From positions 2,716,501 through 2,780,500 of the forward strand of contig NZ_CP110128.1 in assembly GCF_028471945.1 (NCBI RefSeq): a stretch of 64,000 nucleotides of DNA, in the 5' to 3' direction. The notes under the pieces were generated by a model. It was given only the letters and a program-made list of their open reading frames with translations, had not been told where the DNA came from and made no database searches. The translations under genes were made by a program, and so were the position numbers. Shown here one piece after another: positions 49,731-59,549 of this stretch; the stretch's first letter is position 1, and each line of letters opens with the position of its first letter. The stretch is from Pseudomonas sp. WJP1 (GTDB lineage Bacteria > Pseudomonadota > Gammaproteobacteria > Pseudomonadales > Pseudomonadaceae).

Positions 49731-50219
49731 TCAGGTATAGGCCAGCAATCGGCCGCAGAGGATCACGCTGACCCAAAGCGCGATTGAAAACAGTGCCTGC
49801 AGCTTGGCCACGCCCGGTGCCGGGTGGCCGGTATCCCACGCTGTCACGGAACGGTACACGCCAACATGGAACAACACGGCGTTGAGACCCGCCGTGGCAA
49901 TCAGGCACAGCTTGAGGATGAATATGTCATTGGAGGCGAAGTCGTGGGGGTGAGCGGAAAACATCATCAGCCCGGCCGGAACGATCAACAGCAAAGCCGC
50001 AACGGACCATGGCAGGAGATGGCGGGCGAGGGCCGTCACCTGAATATTGCGCGATACGCCCAGTACCCGCAGATCGAACATCACCACTGAACCGACCAGT
50101 ATCGCGAAGCCGAGGATGTGCACCACTTCCACCAACGGGTACAGCCACAGATCACCGCGCATGGCTGACCCGAGCGACGAGTCACTCAGCCAGTCCATCC
50201 AGCCCTGGTTGCTTTCCAT
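49731..50219 (-). CDS. DUF6644-like inner-membrane protein
   Basis: A 162-residue membrane protein with four hydrophobic segments (VVEVVHILGFAILVGSVVMF, LPWSVAALLLIVPAGLMMFS, LKLCLIATAGLNAVLF, ALFSIALWVSVILCGRLLAY). The pattern resembles the DUF6644/DUF2214 membrane proteins. The start ATG overlaps the stop of the DUF6152-like gene (TGATG-type coupling), so the two are produced together. Function unknown. Confidence 0.75.
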   Translation of the reverse strand: MESNQGWMDWLSDSSLGSAMRGDLWLYPLVEVVHILGFAILVGSVVMFDLRVLGVSRNIQVTALARHLLPWSVAALLLIVPAGLMMFSAHPHDFASNDIFILKLCLIATAGLNAVLFHVGVYRSVTAWDTGHPAPGVAKLQALFSIALWVSVILCGRLLAYT

Positions 50220-50569
50220 CAGCGCAACTCGGTGGTTTTGTCGCCGATCGTGATGCGTTCTGCGCGTAACTCATCGGGTTTGTTGCGGTTCTGATAACCG
50301 ACTACGCTGGCTTGGGTGCCGACCGCCAGCATGTCCCTGGACAGCCCACGGTTCTCCATGCGCGAGGGCGGTGCGAGCACCACGTTCCAGGTCTTGCCAG
50401 CCGTCTTGAGGTTTATGAAACCGTGGGGGTGGGAGTAACCGGACGCTTCGATGGTGCCGCTCAGTTGCAAGGGTTTGCTGGAGTCGTACTCGCTCCAGCC
50501 GTGATGGGCGAACGCCGCCGTAGCCACCAACAGCAATGACACGCCAAAGCCCTTGAGCATGATGTTCAT
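50219..50569 (-). CDS. DUF6152-like secreted protein
   Basis: A 116-residue protein with a Sec signal (LKGFGVSLLLVATAAFAHHG) and a small beta-rich domain with LSGTIEASGYSHPHGFINLK and VVGYQNRNKPDELRAERIT. DUF6152 proteins are periplasmic, of unknown function, and often paired with a DUF6644-like membrane protein as here. The frame is open far upstream to 50833, but ATG 50569 starts the signal peptide. Confidence 0.8.
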   Translation of the reverse strand: MNIMLKGFGVSLLLVATAAFAHHGWSEYDSSKPLQLSGTIEASGYSHPHGFINLKTAGKTWNVVLAPPSRMENRGLSRDMLAVGTQASVVGYQNRNKPDELRAERITIGDKTTELR

Positions 50570-50772
50570 CACAGGGGTCTCCTGTTGCAGAGGTTCCGGA
50601 TCGATGTTTTTCAGGATAGTTGGTGCATTTCGGCGGCCGGAACACCCCGACCAAAAGAATGTTTCAGTCTGTGACGCAGGACTCGCAAGGCTCGGCAGGC
50701 CTGCAACGGAACCATGTTCTACGCTTACCCGCAGTCGGCACCCATAAAAACAATGTAAAAGGGAGAAACACC

Positions 50773-51738
50773 ATGTCCGCTTTGCTTCGTAGCCTGAGTC
50801 ATCGCCTGGTTGTGGGCCTTGTCGCCGCCACACTCACGACGTCGGCGCTGGCGCTGGATACCGTCAAGTTCATGGCCCCCGGTTCCGTAGGCGGCGGCTA
50901 TGACCAGACGGCCCGGGTGCTCGGCAAAGCCCTGATCGAGGCCAACGCTGCCAAGGCCGTCACCTTTGAGAACAAGGGCGGCGCGGGCGGTACGCTGGGG
51001 CTGGCGCAATTTGCCAACAGCACCAAGGGCGATCCGAATGCGCTGCTGGTGGTCGGTGCGATCATGGTCGCGGGCATCGAGCAGAACAAACCGCAGATCA
51101 GCTTGAAGGACGTGACGCCGATCGCCCGGCTGTTCACCGAGTACAACGTGATCGCGGTGCGCAAGGATTCGCCCTACAAGACCCTCGATGACCTGGTCAA
51201 GGACTTCAAGGCCAAGCCCACCAGCGTTACCTGGGGCGGTGGTTCCAAAGGTTCGATCGATCACATCGGCATCGCCGAACTGGCCGGCAAGCTGGATGTT
51301 CCGGTCAACAAGGTCAATTACATCGCCACCGGCGGTGGGGGTGAAATCGTCGCCCAGACCTTGGGCGGTCAAATCAAAGTGCTGACCGGTGGATATGCCG
51401 AACTGGGTCAATACATCAAGAATGGCCAGATCCGCGTGCTCGCCATCGGCGCACCCGAACGCGTGCCCGGGATCGATGCTCCGACCCTCAAGGAAAGCGG
51501 CTACGACGTGATCATCGGCAACTGGCGGGGTGTCTATGGCGCGGCGGGCCTTACGCCCGAGCAGCGCAAGGAAGTGACCGACGCCGTGTTGGCCGCCAGC
51601 AAAAGCAAAGTCTGGCAAGACAACCTGCAAATCAATGCCTGGACGGAGAGCGTGCTGACCGGTGACGATTTCGGCAAGTTCGTCGACGAAGAACACGTGC
51701 GGTTGCGCGCGATGCTGGTCAAGGTCGGGTTGCTTTGA
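50773..51738 (+). CDS. tctC: Tripartite tricarboxylate transporter substrate-binding protein
   Basis: A 321-residue periplasmic binding protein of the TctC/Bug family with signal sequence (VVGLVAATLTTSALA) and KFMAPGSVGGGYDQTARVLG, FENKGGAGGTLGLAQFANST, VTWGGGSKGSIDHIGIAELA. It captures the solute for the TctAB transporter encoded directly downstream. The ATG at 50773 follows an AAGGGAG ribosome site; frame upstream is not used. The ligand class is tricarboxylates or other organic acids; unknown here. Confidence 0.92.
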   Translation: MSALLRSLSHRLVVGLVAATLTTSALALDTVKFMAPGSVGGGYDQTARVLGKALIEANAAKAVTFENKGGAGGTLGLAQFANSTKGDPNALLVVGAIMVAGIEQNKPQISLKDVTPIARLFTEYNVIAVRKDSPYKTLDDLVKDFKAKPTSVTWGGGSKGSIDHIGIAELAGKLDVPVNKVNYIATGGGGEIVAQTLGGQIKVLTGGYAELGQYIKNGQIRVLAIGAPERVPGIDAPTLKESGYDVIIGNWRGVYGAAGLTPEQRKEVTDAVLAASKSKVWQDNLQINAWTESVLTGDDFGKFVDEEHVRLRAMLVKVGLL

Positions 51739-51739
51739 A

Positions 51740-52225
51740 ATGACCGGATCGCGCACTGTCGTGCCGACCCAATTGGCCATCGGCGTTAGCCTGATTGTCC
51801 TCAGCGTCGTGCTGGCGGTGGGCGCCTGGCGCTTTCCGCCGGAGATGGGGTTCGTCATCCTGCCGGCCTATGTCTATCCCTTCCTGGTCGCGGGGTTTCT
51901 GGGGGCGGTGGGCCTGTTGTTGAGCTATCAGGCGGTCAGCGGCGGTTTTCGCGAACTGGATGACCAACCAGCCCCCACCGTGGCGGGTGGCAAGGCCGGC
52001 GCAGCCTGGGTCACCGCAGGTTTGATCGGTGTGGCGGTGCTCATCAATCTCATCGGTTTCGTGCTGGCGGCCGGCTTGCTGTTTGCCTGTTCGGCGCGGG
52101 GCTTTGGCAGTCGTCATCCGCTGCGTGACCTGGCCATCGGCATGGCCCTGACCCTGCCGATCTACTGGTTGTTCAATGCCGGGCTGGGGGTTTCCCTGCC
52201 GCCGCTGGTCAACGCCTGGATCTGA
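51740..52225 (+). CDS. tctB: Tripartite tricarboxylate transporter small membrane subunit
   Basis: A 161-residue membrane protein with four helices (IGVSLIVLSVVLAVGAWRF, YPFLVAGFLGAVGLLLSY, WVTAGLIGVAVLINLIGFVL, LAIGMALTLPIYWLFNAGLG), the size and layout of TctB. ATG 51740 is 1 base after the TctC stop. It is the small subunit that pairs with TctA. Confidence 0.9.
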   Translation: MTGSRTVVPTQLAIGVSLIVLSVVLAVGAWRFPPEMGFVILPAYVYPFLVAGFLGAVGLLLSYQAVSGGFRELDDQPAPTVAGGKAGAAWVTAGLIGVAVLINLIGFVLAAGLLFACSARGFGSRHPLRDLAIGMALTLPIYWLFNAGLGVSLPPLVNAWI

Positions 52226-52243
52226 TCCAAGGAGATCGACTGC

Positions 52244-53752
52244 ATGGACATTCTCGCCAGCCTGGCGATGGGGTTTTCCGCGGCGCTGACGCCGATCAAT
52301 CTGCTGTGGGGCTTCATCGGCTGCCTGCTCGGCACCGCCATCGGCGTGTTGCCGGGGATCGGGCCGGCGCTGACGGTGGCCTTGCTGTTGCCGATCACCG
52401 CCAAGGTCGATCCCACGGGCGCCCTGATCATGTTCGCCGGGATCTACTACGGCGCGCAGTTCGGCGGCTCCACCACCTCGATCCTGCTCAATACCCCCGG
52501 TGAGTCGTCCTCCATGGTCACGGCCCTGGAAGGTAACCTCATGGCGCGCAATGGCCGGGCCGGGCCGGCGCTGGCCACGGCGGCGATCGGCTCCTTCGTT
52601 GCTGGCACCATTGCGACCATCCTGCTGACGTTGTTCGCACCGGTGGTGGCCAGGCTGGCGCTGAATTTCGGGCCGGCGGAGTATTTTGCGATCCTGGTGC
52701 TGTCCTTCACCACGGTGTCGGCGGTACTCGGCGCCTCGATGCTGCGTGGCTTTGCTTCACTGGGGATCGGATTGACCATCGGCCTGATCGGCCTCGACTC
52801 GACGTCGGGCATTGCCCGCTACACCCTCGGCGTGCCGGAAATGGTCGATGGCATCGAGGTGGTGCTGGTGGCGGTCGGTTTGTTCGCGGTCGGCGAAGCC
52901 TTGTACAGCCTGCTTTATCAAACCGAGCAAGCGGAAGGCCGGCATCGCCTGACGTCATTGTGGATGACCCGCGCCGACTGGAAGCGCTCGGTGCCGGCCT
53001 GGTTACGCGGCACGTTGATCGGTTTCCCGTTCGGTTCGATTCCGGCTGGCGGGGCGGAGATCCCGACTTTTCTGTCCTATTCCACCGAACGTAAACTCAG
53101 CAAGTACCCGAAAGAGTTTTCGGCCAACAAAGGCCAGGGAGCCATCGAAGGGGTGGCCGGCCCGGAAGCGGCCAACAACGCGAGCGCCACGGGCTCTTTG
53201 GTGCCGTTGCTGACCCTGGGCATACCGACGTCCGCCACGGCGGCGATCCTGTTGGCAGCGTTCCAGAACTACAACCTGCAACCGGGGCCGATGCTCTTCG
53301 AAACCTCCGCCGACCTGGTCTGGACCCTGGTGGCCTCGCTGTACATCGGCAACGTCATCCTGCTGGTATTGAACCTGCCGTTGGTGGGCTTGTGGGTCAA
53401 GCTGCTGCAGATCCCCCGGCCGTACCTCAACGCCGGGATCCTGGTGTTCGCCACCATCGGCGTCTATGGCATGCGCCATTCTTCCTTCGACCTGCTGCTG
53501 ATGCTGGGCATCGGTTGGGCTGGGGTGCTGATGCGGCGCTTCGATTTCCCGGTGGCGCCGGTGATCGTCGGCATGCTGCTCGGCCCGATGGCCGAGAAAC
53601 AGCTGCGCAATGCCCTGTCCATCAGTGAGGGCGACTGGACGGTGTTTTTGACCCAGCCCATCTCGGCGGTGTTCATGGCCCTGACGCTGCTGGTGCTGGT
53701 GGTGCCGCCTCTGCTGCATGCCCGGGGTATCAAGTTGCACGAAGACGATTGA
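52244..53752 (+). CDS. tctA: Tripartite tricarboxylate transporter large permease subunit
   Basis: A 502-residue, 12-helix permease with the TctA signatures [57 protein letters not shown] and [30 protein letters not shown]. An AAGGAGA ribosome site precedes it. It moves the solute with Na+ or H+. No TctDE two-component regulators occur nearby. A T-run follows the stop (53762-53768) but no strong hairpin. Confidence 0.93.
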   Translation: MDILASLAMGFSAALTPINLLWGFIGCLLGTAIGVLPGIGPALTVALLLPITAKVDPTGALIMFAGIYYGAQFGGSTTSILLNTPGESSSMVTALEGNLMARNGRAGPALATAAIGSFVAGTIATILLTLFAPVVARLALNFGPAEYFAILVLSFTTVSAVLGASMLRGFASLGIGLTIGLIGLDSTSGIARYTLGVPEMVDGIEVVLVAVGLFAVGEALYSLLYQTEQAEGRHRLTSLWMTRADWKRSVPAWLRGTLIGFPFGSIPAGGAEIPTFLSYSTERKLSKYPKEFSANKGQGAIEGVAGPEAANNASATGSLVPLLTLGIPTSATAAILLAAFQNYNLQPGPMLFETSADLVWTLVASLYIGNVILLVLNLPLVGLWVKLLQIPRPYLNAGILVFATIGVYGMRHSSFDLLLMLGIGWAGVLMRRFDFPVAPVIVGMLLGPMAEKQLRNALSISEGDWTVFLTQPISAVFMALTLLVLVVPPLLHARGIKLHEDD

Positions 53753-53887
53753 GTGCTGCAGCTTTTTTTGGGGGGGAGGGCGTAGTTGTGCCAGGCGACA
53801 CCTGTCTTGAAAAACGCCGGAAGCAATCTATGGTGAATTCAATATCGGCTGGTGCCCGACGGGGCCCTCGAGGTGAAAGCGTGCCAA

Positions 53888-54030
53888 ATGAGCTTTTCCG
53901 ATTTCGACTTTGCCGGCAAGCGCAAGCAAACGCGCCGCGACTCCTTGCCGATGTTGACTGAGCCGTATTGCCCAAAGGCTGGCGGTGGTCGCAAGCCGTA
54001 TCCGCTGGAAACCATGCTGTTTGCCCTGTC
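53888..54030 (+). pseudogene. IS5-family transposase N-terminal remnant
   Basis: The frame from ATG 53888 reads MSFSDFDFAGKRKQTRR and then jumps to LTEPYCPKAGGGRKPYPLE before losing similarity. These are the start and the following conserved stretch of IS5-type transposases (usually KRKQTRRE...LIEPHYPKAGxGRxPYPLETML), with about 15-20 residues deleted in between and everything after TML missing. No inverted repeats or DDE core remain. Confidence 0.75.
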
Positions 54031-54047
54031 AAAAGGATTTATGCCAA

Positions 54048-55088
54048 ATGTCCAATTCTTTAAATTCAGATCGGCAGGTGTTTGATTCGCAGGTTTCAAC
54101 GCCATCGATATCGTTTGTTTGTTGTATTGAAAGTGGGCGGCTTGAAAGTCAAACTCTCCTTATGATCAAGACACTCAGGAAGTTTGGCGGTCGGTTGGCA
54201 AATTGTACGGTGTTTGCAGTAAAGGCGCGTCTGGGTGCACCCCTGTCGCAAACAACGTTGCGCGCAATGCGCGAGTTGAATGTAACTTACGTCGATGACA
54301 GTGCCTATAATGTGGCGCCTTGGTTCAACTATTCAAACAAGCCGGCAGCGGTATATTGGGCGCAACGTAATGCAACAACGGATCTGATTTCCTGGCTTGA
54401 TAGTGACATTTTGATCGCGTCGGAGCCATCGGGGCTGCTGTTGGAATCAGGCGTTGATTTTGCCGCCCGTGCAGAATATCTTCCGCCTGCCATTCATGAA
54501 GGGGATGCAAAGAATACGCCTTACTGGCGATCGCTGTGCAAGTTAATAGGTGCCAATTTCGATGAGCTTCCATGGATATCACTGGATAGTCCGGTGGTGA
54601 AAATGCGCGCATTCTTCAACTCGGGTGCCTTTGTCTGGCGTAGAAGCAGTTGTTTTGCTGAAAGCTATGTTTCAGCATTCGAAAAGTTACTGAAAAGTAA
54701 GCTGGCCAGTAGTTCAGGGTCTGCATGGTATGCCGACCAGGTTGTTATTTCTCCCGTGCTGGTAAAACATGATATCAGCTGGCGCCACTTGAGCCTTGTG
54801 GAGCATCACATGGTGTTTCCTGGGCATATCGTCGGCCCATCAGCGACACCGTCCATGAAAAATTCAAGCATCATTCATTATTCCGGGTCGCTTTCGGGTG
54901 ACTCGGAGCCCGCAATGTTGGAGCGCCTCATTAATGAAATACCCCATGTCCATAAAGAGCTGATGGCACACAGGGTAAGCAGTGAAGCGCCCAGGAAAAA
55001 TGTTATTTGGTTCCCGTTACGTGTCTTGAGGAAAATCAGGCTTTGGTATTTCTTGAAATCCCTTGATGTTTCAGAAACGGGTGTATGA
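54048..55088 (+). CDS. AT-rich glycosyltransferase-like protein of unknown specificity
   Basis: A 346-residue protein with a base composition poorer in GC than its neighbours. SPSISFVCCIESGRLE-like start, VFAVKARLGAPLS, then SWLDSDILIASEPSG with a DSD that could be the metal site of a GT-A fold, RAFFNSGAFVWRRSS and WYADQVVISPVLVKH, as in nucleotide-sugar transferases of the GT8/hypothetical type. The start ATG 54048 uses an AAAAGGA site (54030-54036) placed at the end of the IS5 remnant. Probably acquired horizontally; acceptor unknown. Confidence 0.6.
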   Translation: MSNSLNSDRQVFDSQVSTPSISFVCCIESGRLESQTLLMIKTLRKFGGRLANCTVFAVKARLGAPLSQTTLRAMRELNVTYVDDSAYNVAPWFNYSNKPAAVYWAQRNATTDLISWLDSDILIASEPSGLLLESGVDFAARAEYLPPAIHEGDAKNTPYWRSLCKLIGANFDELPWISLDSPVVKMRAFFNSGAFVWRRSSCFAESYVSAFEKLLKSKLASSSGSAWYADQVVISPVLVKHDISWRHLSLVEHHMVFPGHIVGPSATPSMKNSSIIHYSGSLSGDSEPAMLERLINEIPHVHKELMAHRVSSEAPRKNVIWFPLRVLRKIRLWYFLKSLDVSETGV

Positions 55089-55117
55089 CAAAGCGTCGCT
55101 GACTTTCAAATGCGTGC

Positions 55118-56002
55118 CTACAGGTTGTGGGGTGTTACAACCTGCCCGGTAAACCACTGCATAACCTGCGCACAAGAAGGATGCGCAGCCGCCGAAGGCT
55201 GTAGGCACAGCGAATAAATTCCGCGAGTCTTCAACGGCTCGCCAAACGGGATGACCAGCACGCCGCGCTCAATCGACTCGCCCGCCAGGGTGATGTCGGT
55301 CATGGCTACGCCCAAACCCCGTGCGGCGGCATCGAGGGCCAGTTCGTCGAGATTGAAGGGAATGTGGCGAAACTCATCCAGTGACCTGCCACCGTTGGCG
55401 GCCAGCCAATAGCGCCAGTCGTTCTTGTCGCTCGAGCGGTGCAGGAGCGCAAAGCCTGCAAGATCCTCCAATGACGCCAGCGACAGCCCGGGCGCACACA
55501 CCGGCACTAGCGCTTCCTCGAACAAAGTCAGGCAATCCGCTGCGCCGGACGGTTCGGGCAGGTAGAGGATGTAGGCGTCGCTGTCGTTGTCCGGCTCCAC
55601 CACCTCCGTGGCGACGGTCTCGATCGCCAGGGATACCTGCGGGTGATGCCGGTAGAAGTCACTCAGCCTGGGCAGCAGCCAGCGCACGGCCAGCGACACG
55701 TGCATGCGGATGCGGAACGGGCGCTTTTGCGGAGCGATCCGGTCCTCGAGGGCCTTGAGGTGTTCAAGGATGTGCCGCGCACTGGCGAGCACCTGTTCGC
55801 CTTCTGTTGTCAGATGCAGGCTGCGGCTGGTCCTGAGGAATAGCGCGGCGCCGTAGTGACTCTCCAGTTGCTGGATTTTGCGGCTCACGGCGCTCTGGGT
55901 CAGGCACAGGGTTTGCGCCGCCTGGGTGAAGCTGCCCGAATCAGCCACCTCGACCAAGGCCTGCAGGCCCTGGAGCGAGGGAACGTGGCGAATGTTATCC
56001 AT
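55118..56002 (-). CDS. LysR-family transcriptional regulator
   Basis: A 294-residue LysR regulator: winged-helix DNA-binding region FTQAAQTLCLTQSAVSRKIQ, QLESHYGAALFLRTSRSLHL (residues 25-65), then a co-inducer domain like GcvA/DsdC-type members (PFRIRMHVSLAVRWLLPRLS). It is divergent from the FAD oxidoreductase at 56160 with a 157-base gap, so it probably regulates that gene and the binding protein after it. Confidence 0.9.
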   Translation of the reverse strand: MDNIRHVPSLQGLQALVEVADSGSFTQAAQTLCLTQSAVSRKIQQLESHYGAALFLRTSRSLHLTTEGEQVLASARHILEHLKALEDRIAPQKRPFRIRMHVSLAVRWLLPRLSDFYRHHPQVSLAIETVATEVVEPDNDSDAYILYLPEPSGAADCLTLFEEALVPVCAPGLSLASLEDLAGFALLHRSSDKNDWRYWLAANGGRSLDEFRHIPFNLDELALDAAARGLGVAMTDITLAGESIERGVLVIPFGEPLKTRGIYSLCLQPSAAAHPSCAQVMQWFTGQVVTPHNL

Positions 56003-56159
56003 GCGTTTTCAGAATACCTGGATGATTTAATAACGTTGGTTGTCGTTGCGCTGTCCCTTTAGATTCTAGTCATGGCGGTCACCATCTCCAAGCACTCATG
56101 CGAATGCTGCATGCGTGGTTGTGAAAGGGACTGCACCACGACAGTCAACGAGGTGACGC

Positions 56160-57461
56160 ATGGAAAACGTATGTGGCTGGATTGCGCAAGCCGGGGACAG
56201 CCCGTTGCGCGATTCGCTCAAGGGCACGCAGCAGGCCGACTGGCTGGTGATCGGCGCCGGCATTACGGGGCTGTGTGCCGCTCACTCATTGGCTGAATTG
56301 CATCCCAAGGCACGCATTGTGGTGGTTGATCGCCAGCGAGCCGCGCAAGGGGCATCGGCGCGCAATTCGGGGTTTGTGGTCGCCCACGAAAATCCCACCC
56401 ATGCCGAGTTGCAAGGCCGCCCGGGTTTCGCCGGCTTCCAGGTCGACACCTCGATTGCCCGTGCCGCCAGCGACGAGGTGCGCCAGCGCATAACCCGGCA
56501 CGGCATCGACTGCGATTTCCGCGAGTCGGGCTATTTCTTCGCGGTCAGCGATCCGCGCAAGTTGACCGAGGTCGAGGCCAAGGTGCAGACATTGCGCGCG
56601 GTGGGCGCCTCTGCGCAGTTTCTGCAAGGTGAGGCGTTGAGTCGAAAGTTGGGAACCCGGCACTACCAGGCGGCGATCTGGTGCGGCAATGGCAATGCGT
56701 TGCTGCAACCGGCTAAATACGTCAAAGGGCTGCTCGATGCACTGCCGCCGCAGGTGACACTGTTCGAAAACACCGAGATCAGCGGCCTGCAGCGCCTAGC
56801 CAATGGGCGCATCCGCGCCGGCGGTGTGCATGGCTGCATAGAGGCCAGCAACGTGCTGGTGTGCCTCAATGCCTTCATTCCCCGTTCCGGGATCAGTGAC
56901 AGCGGCACCTTCGCCATGGAACTCAGCGCCAGCCTCACCCGGCCCCTGAGCGACGAAGAATTCCAGGCTATTGGCGCCGTCGAGCCCTGGGGCGTGTTGT
57001 CGACCCGACCCCTGGGGGCCACCGTGCGCCTGACCCCGGATCGCCGGGTGATGATTCGCAACACCGCCGAATACCGCGCCCACGACTTGTCGCCCGGCGA
57101 ACTGGCGACCCGGCGCCAACACCATGTACTGGGCCTGCAGCGGCGTTTCCCGCTGTTGGGCGCCCAGGACATTCAATACACCTGGACCGGCCACCTCAGC
57201 GCTTCGCGCTCCGGGCAACCGTATTTTGCCAAGGTCGAGGAGGGCGTGTTCGCCGTGGCCGGGTGCAACGGCTCCGGCGTAGCGCGCGGCACGCTGTGGG
57301 GGCGGCTGCTGGCGGAGCTGGCATCGGGAATCGAATCAAAGGTTTTGCAATCGGTCATCGAGCGCGCCCAGCCCGGCTGGCTGCCGCCCAAGCCCTTGCT
57401 GGATATCGGTGCCATGCTGCGTATGCGCGTAGAGACGGCCCGGGCCAGAAGCGAAATCTAG
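56160..57461 (+). CDS. FAD-dependent amine/amino acid oxidoreductase (DAO type)
   Basis: A 433-residue DAO-family flavoprotein: ADWLVIGAGITGLCAAHSLA (FAD site, residues about 21-40), QGASARNSGFVVAHENPT, and near the end FAVAGCNGSGVARGTLWGRL. It resembles gamma-glutamylputrescine oxidoreductase (PuuB) type enzymes, and the next gene encodes a polyamine-type binding protein. The likely substrate is a polyamine derivative or amino acid. A LysR regulator is divergent. Confidence 0.85.
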   Translation: MENVCGWIAQAGDSPLRDSLKGTQQADWLVIGAGITGLCAAHSLAELHPKARIVVVDRQRAAQGASARNSGFVVAHENPTHAELQGRPGFAGFQVDTSIARAASDEVRQRITRHGIDCDFRESGYFFAVSDPRKLTEVEAKVQTLRAVGASAQFLQGEALSRKLGTRHYQAAIWCGNGNALLQPAKYVKGLLDALPPQVTLFENTEISGLQRLANGRIRAGGVHGCIEASNVLVCLNAFIPRSGISDSGTFAMELSASLTRPLSDEEFQAIGAVEPWGVLSTRPLGATVRLTPDRRVMIRNTAEYRAHDLSPGELATRRQHHVLGLQRRFPLLGAQDIQYTWTGHLSASRSGQPYFAKVEEGVFAVAGCNGSGVARGTLWGRLLAELASGIESKVLQSVIERAQPGWLPPKPLLDIGAMLRMRVETARARSEI

Positions 57462-57513
57462 AACACCGCCTTTCACTCACGACAAAAACACTTCAACACG
57501 AAGGTGATCGAAC

Positions 57514-58602
57514 ATGCGCGTCAATACCGTTTCCCTGGTGGCCCTGCTCTCTACGTTTTGCGCCGCCGCCCACGCCGATGAAACCGTGAACATCTCCAAC
57601 TGGAATGGCTACATAGCCGACGACACCCTGGCCACGTTCACCCGGGAAACCGGGATCAAGGCCACCTACGACATCCATGACAGCAACGAAGTGCTGGAAT
57701 CGAAGTTGATGACGGGCAATACCGGGTACGACGTGGTCAGCCCGTCGAACCATTTCCTATCGCGCCTGATCAAGGCCGGGGCGATCCAGAAGCTCGACAG
57801 GAGCCAGTTGCCGGGCTGGAGCAACCTTGATCCGGTGCTGATGAAAAAGCTCGAGGTCAACGACCCCGGCAACCAGTACGGTTATCCCTACATGTGGGGC
57901 ACCGCGGGCATCGGCTATAACGTCGAGAAGATCAAGGCGATCTTCGGCAACACCGACGTCACCCGTTCCTGGAGCCTGTTTTTCGATGAGGCCAATATCA
58001 AGAAGCTCAGCGAATGTGGCGTGGCGATCATCGACAACCCGACGCAAGTGCTGCCGATCACCCTCAACTACCTGGGCTTGCCACCCCACAGCCATGAGCC
58101 GGCCGATTACAAGAAAGCCGAACAGGCGCTGCTGAAGATTCGGCCTTACGTGCAGTATTTCCACGCCTCCAAGTACATCAGCGACCTGGCCAACGGCAAC
58201 GTCTGCGCGGTGATCGGCTTCAACGGCGACATCGTGCAGGCGGCCGCCAGCGCCAGGGAAGCGAAAAACGGCATCGACATCGCCTATTCGATCCCGCAGG
58301 AGGGCTCCACGTTGTGGTTCGACATGGTGGTCATGCCCAAGAGCGCACCGCACCAGAAGAACGGCTACACCTACATGAACTACCTGCTGCAACCCCAGGT
58401 GATTGCCAACATCAGCAACAGCATCCACTACGCCAATCCCAACAGCGCAGCGGATGCCGATGTGGTGCCGGCGGTGAAGCAGGACCTGGCGATCTACCCG
58501 CCCAAAGCGGTGATGGACAAGCTGTTCACGGTAGAGGATTTGCCAGCGTCCATCGCCCGCTTGACCACGCGCCTGTGGACCAAGTTGAAAACCAATACGT
58601 AG
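57514..58602 (+). CDS. Polyamine ABC transporter periplasmic binding protein (PotF/SpuD-like)
   Basis: A 362-residue binding protein with a short Sec signal (VSLVALLSTFCAAAHA) and VNISNWNGYIADDTLATFTR, then YDVVSPSNHFLSRLIKAGAI and YPYMWGTAGIGYN, and WFDMVVMPKSAPHQKNGYTY. The pattern is PotF/SpuD (putrescine or spermidine). No permease/ATPase genes follow, so it may serve a transporter encoded elsewhere or act as a sensor partner. It lies 52 bases after the oxidoreductase. Confidence 0.9.
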   Translation: MRVNTVSLVALLSTFCAAAHADETVNISNWNGYIADDTLATFTRETGIKATYDIHDSNEVLESKLMTGNTGYDVVSPSNHFLSRLIKAGAIQKLDRSQLPGWSNLDPVLMKKLEVNDPGNQYGYPYMWGTAGIGYNVEKIKAIFGNTDVTRSWSLFFDEANIKKLSECGVAIIDNPTQVLPITLNYLGLPPHSHEPADYKKAEQALLKIRPYVQYFHASKYISDLANGNVCAVIGFNGDIVQAAASAREAKNGIDIAYSIPQEGSTLWFDMVVMPKSAPHQKNGYTYMNYLLQPQVIANISNSIHYANPNSAADADVVPAVKQDLAIYPPKAVMDKLFTVEDLPASIARLTTRLWTKLKTNT

Positions 58603-58619
58603 GAGCGGTTCCCGCAGGA

Positions 58620-58871
58620 TCAGGCCAGCATCGACACCAAGCCACCCTGGCGATCCAGTTTGGCCAGGTCGTCGAAGCCGCCGATGTGCGTGTCGCCGAT
58701 GAAAATCTGCGGCACGCTGCGCCGGCCGCTGCGGCTGAGCATCTCCTCAAGCTTGCCGGGCGAGTGCTGAACGTTGATCTCCCGGGGCGTTACGCCTTTG
58801 CCGGCCAGCAGCGCCTTGGCGCTGCGGCAGTAAGGGCAGGTGTCGGTGGTGTACATGGTTACTGTCTTCAT
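58620..58871 (-). CDS. grxC: Glutaredoxin 3
   Basis: An 83-residue glutaredoxin with the dithiol site CPYC (C12, C15 in TTDTCPYCRSAK), the cis-Pro region RRSVPQIFIGD and GGFDDLAKLD. It reduces disulfides and mixed disulfides with glutathione. It converges with the polyamine-binding-protein gene (17 bases apart). Confidence 0.93.
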   Translation of the reverse strand: MKTVTMYTTDTCPYCRSAKALLAGKGVTPREINVQHSPGKLEEMLSRSGRRSVPQIFIGDTHIGGFDDLAKLDRQGGLVSMLA

Positions 58872-58898
58872 TAAATCGATCCTCTGCAGCAGGCTGGG

Positions 58899-59417
58899 TC
58901 AGGCGTCGATCGCCGGAAAGTCGATCTCGGTCAGGGCGGCGTTGTTCAGGTAGTTGGTCAGCGTTTGCGCAGCGACATGGGCGATCACTTCGATGATTTT
59001 CGCGTCATCGATTCCAGCGGCGCGGGCCGCGGCAATTTGCTCGCTGCCCAAGTGGCCACGACTTTCGGTGATTTGCCGGGCGAGCAAGGCATACGCATCG
59101 AGTTGGCCCTGGCGTGCGCTGAGGATCTCCTCGCTGGAAAGCCCCGCCTTCCCGGCAAACAACGTGTGCGCCGCCAGGCAGTAGTCGCAGCCGTTGACCT
59201 GGGAGGTGGCGAGGAAAATCGCTTCCTTCTGGGTGGCGCTCAAGGATGTCTTGCCCAAGGCCGCCGAGTTCTGCAGGTAGGCGGCCAGTACCGCGGGGGC
59301 GTGGGCCAGGACCCGGAACACGTTGGGCAGGAAGCCGATTTTCTTCTGTACGCCGTCGAGCAATGGGCGGGCGGTCTCGGCGGCGTGTTCGAGGCTGACT
59401 GGGTTGATGCGTGGCAT
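58899..59417 (-). CDS. AhpD-like carboxymuconolactone decarboxylase family protein
   Basis: A 172-residue protein of the peroxidase-related AhpD core type, with the CxxC-x3-H site NGCDYCLAAH (C77, C80, H84) and FAGKAGLSSEEILSARQG. These enzymes have thiol-dependent peroxidase activity. ATG 59417 is chosen, since the large upstream extension of the frame lies in the divergent AraC gene. Its neighbour is a divergent AraC regulator that probably controls it. Confidence 0.88.
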   Translation of the reverse strand: MPRINPVSLEHAAETARPLLDGVQKKIGFLPNVFRVLAHAPAVLAAYLQNSAALGKTSLSATQKEAIFLATSQVNGCDYCLAAHTLFAGKAGLSSEEILSARQGQLDAYALLARQITESRGHLGSEQIAAARAAGIDDAKIIEVIAHVAAQTLTNYLNNAALTEIDFPAIDA

Positions 59418-59549
59418 GGTGATTCTCCGTGGTTGATGCGCGACAAGCGCTGGGTACGGAGTGAATGCTATTGATTCGGGCTGGTTTATTGGATGCAAAT
59501 CGTCGACGATATGCGACAGATCGTCCAGAACTGCTGCCGGAGGCCCTTC

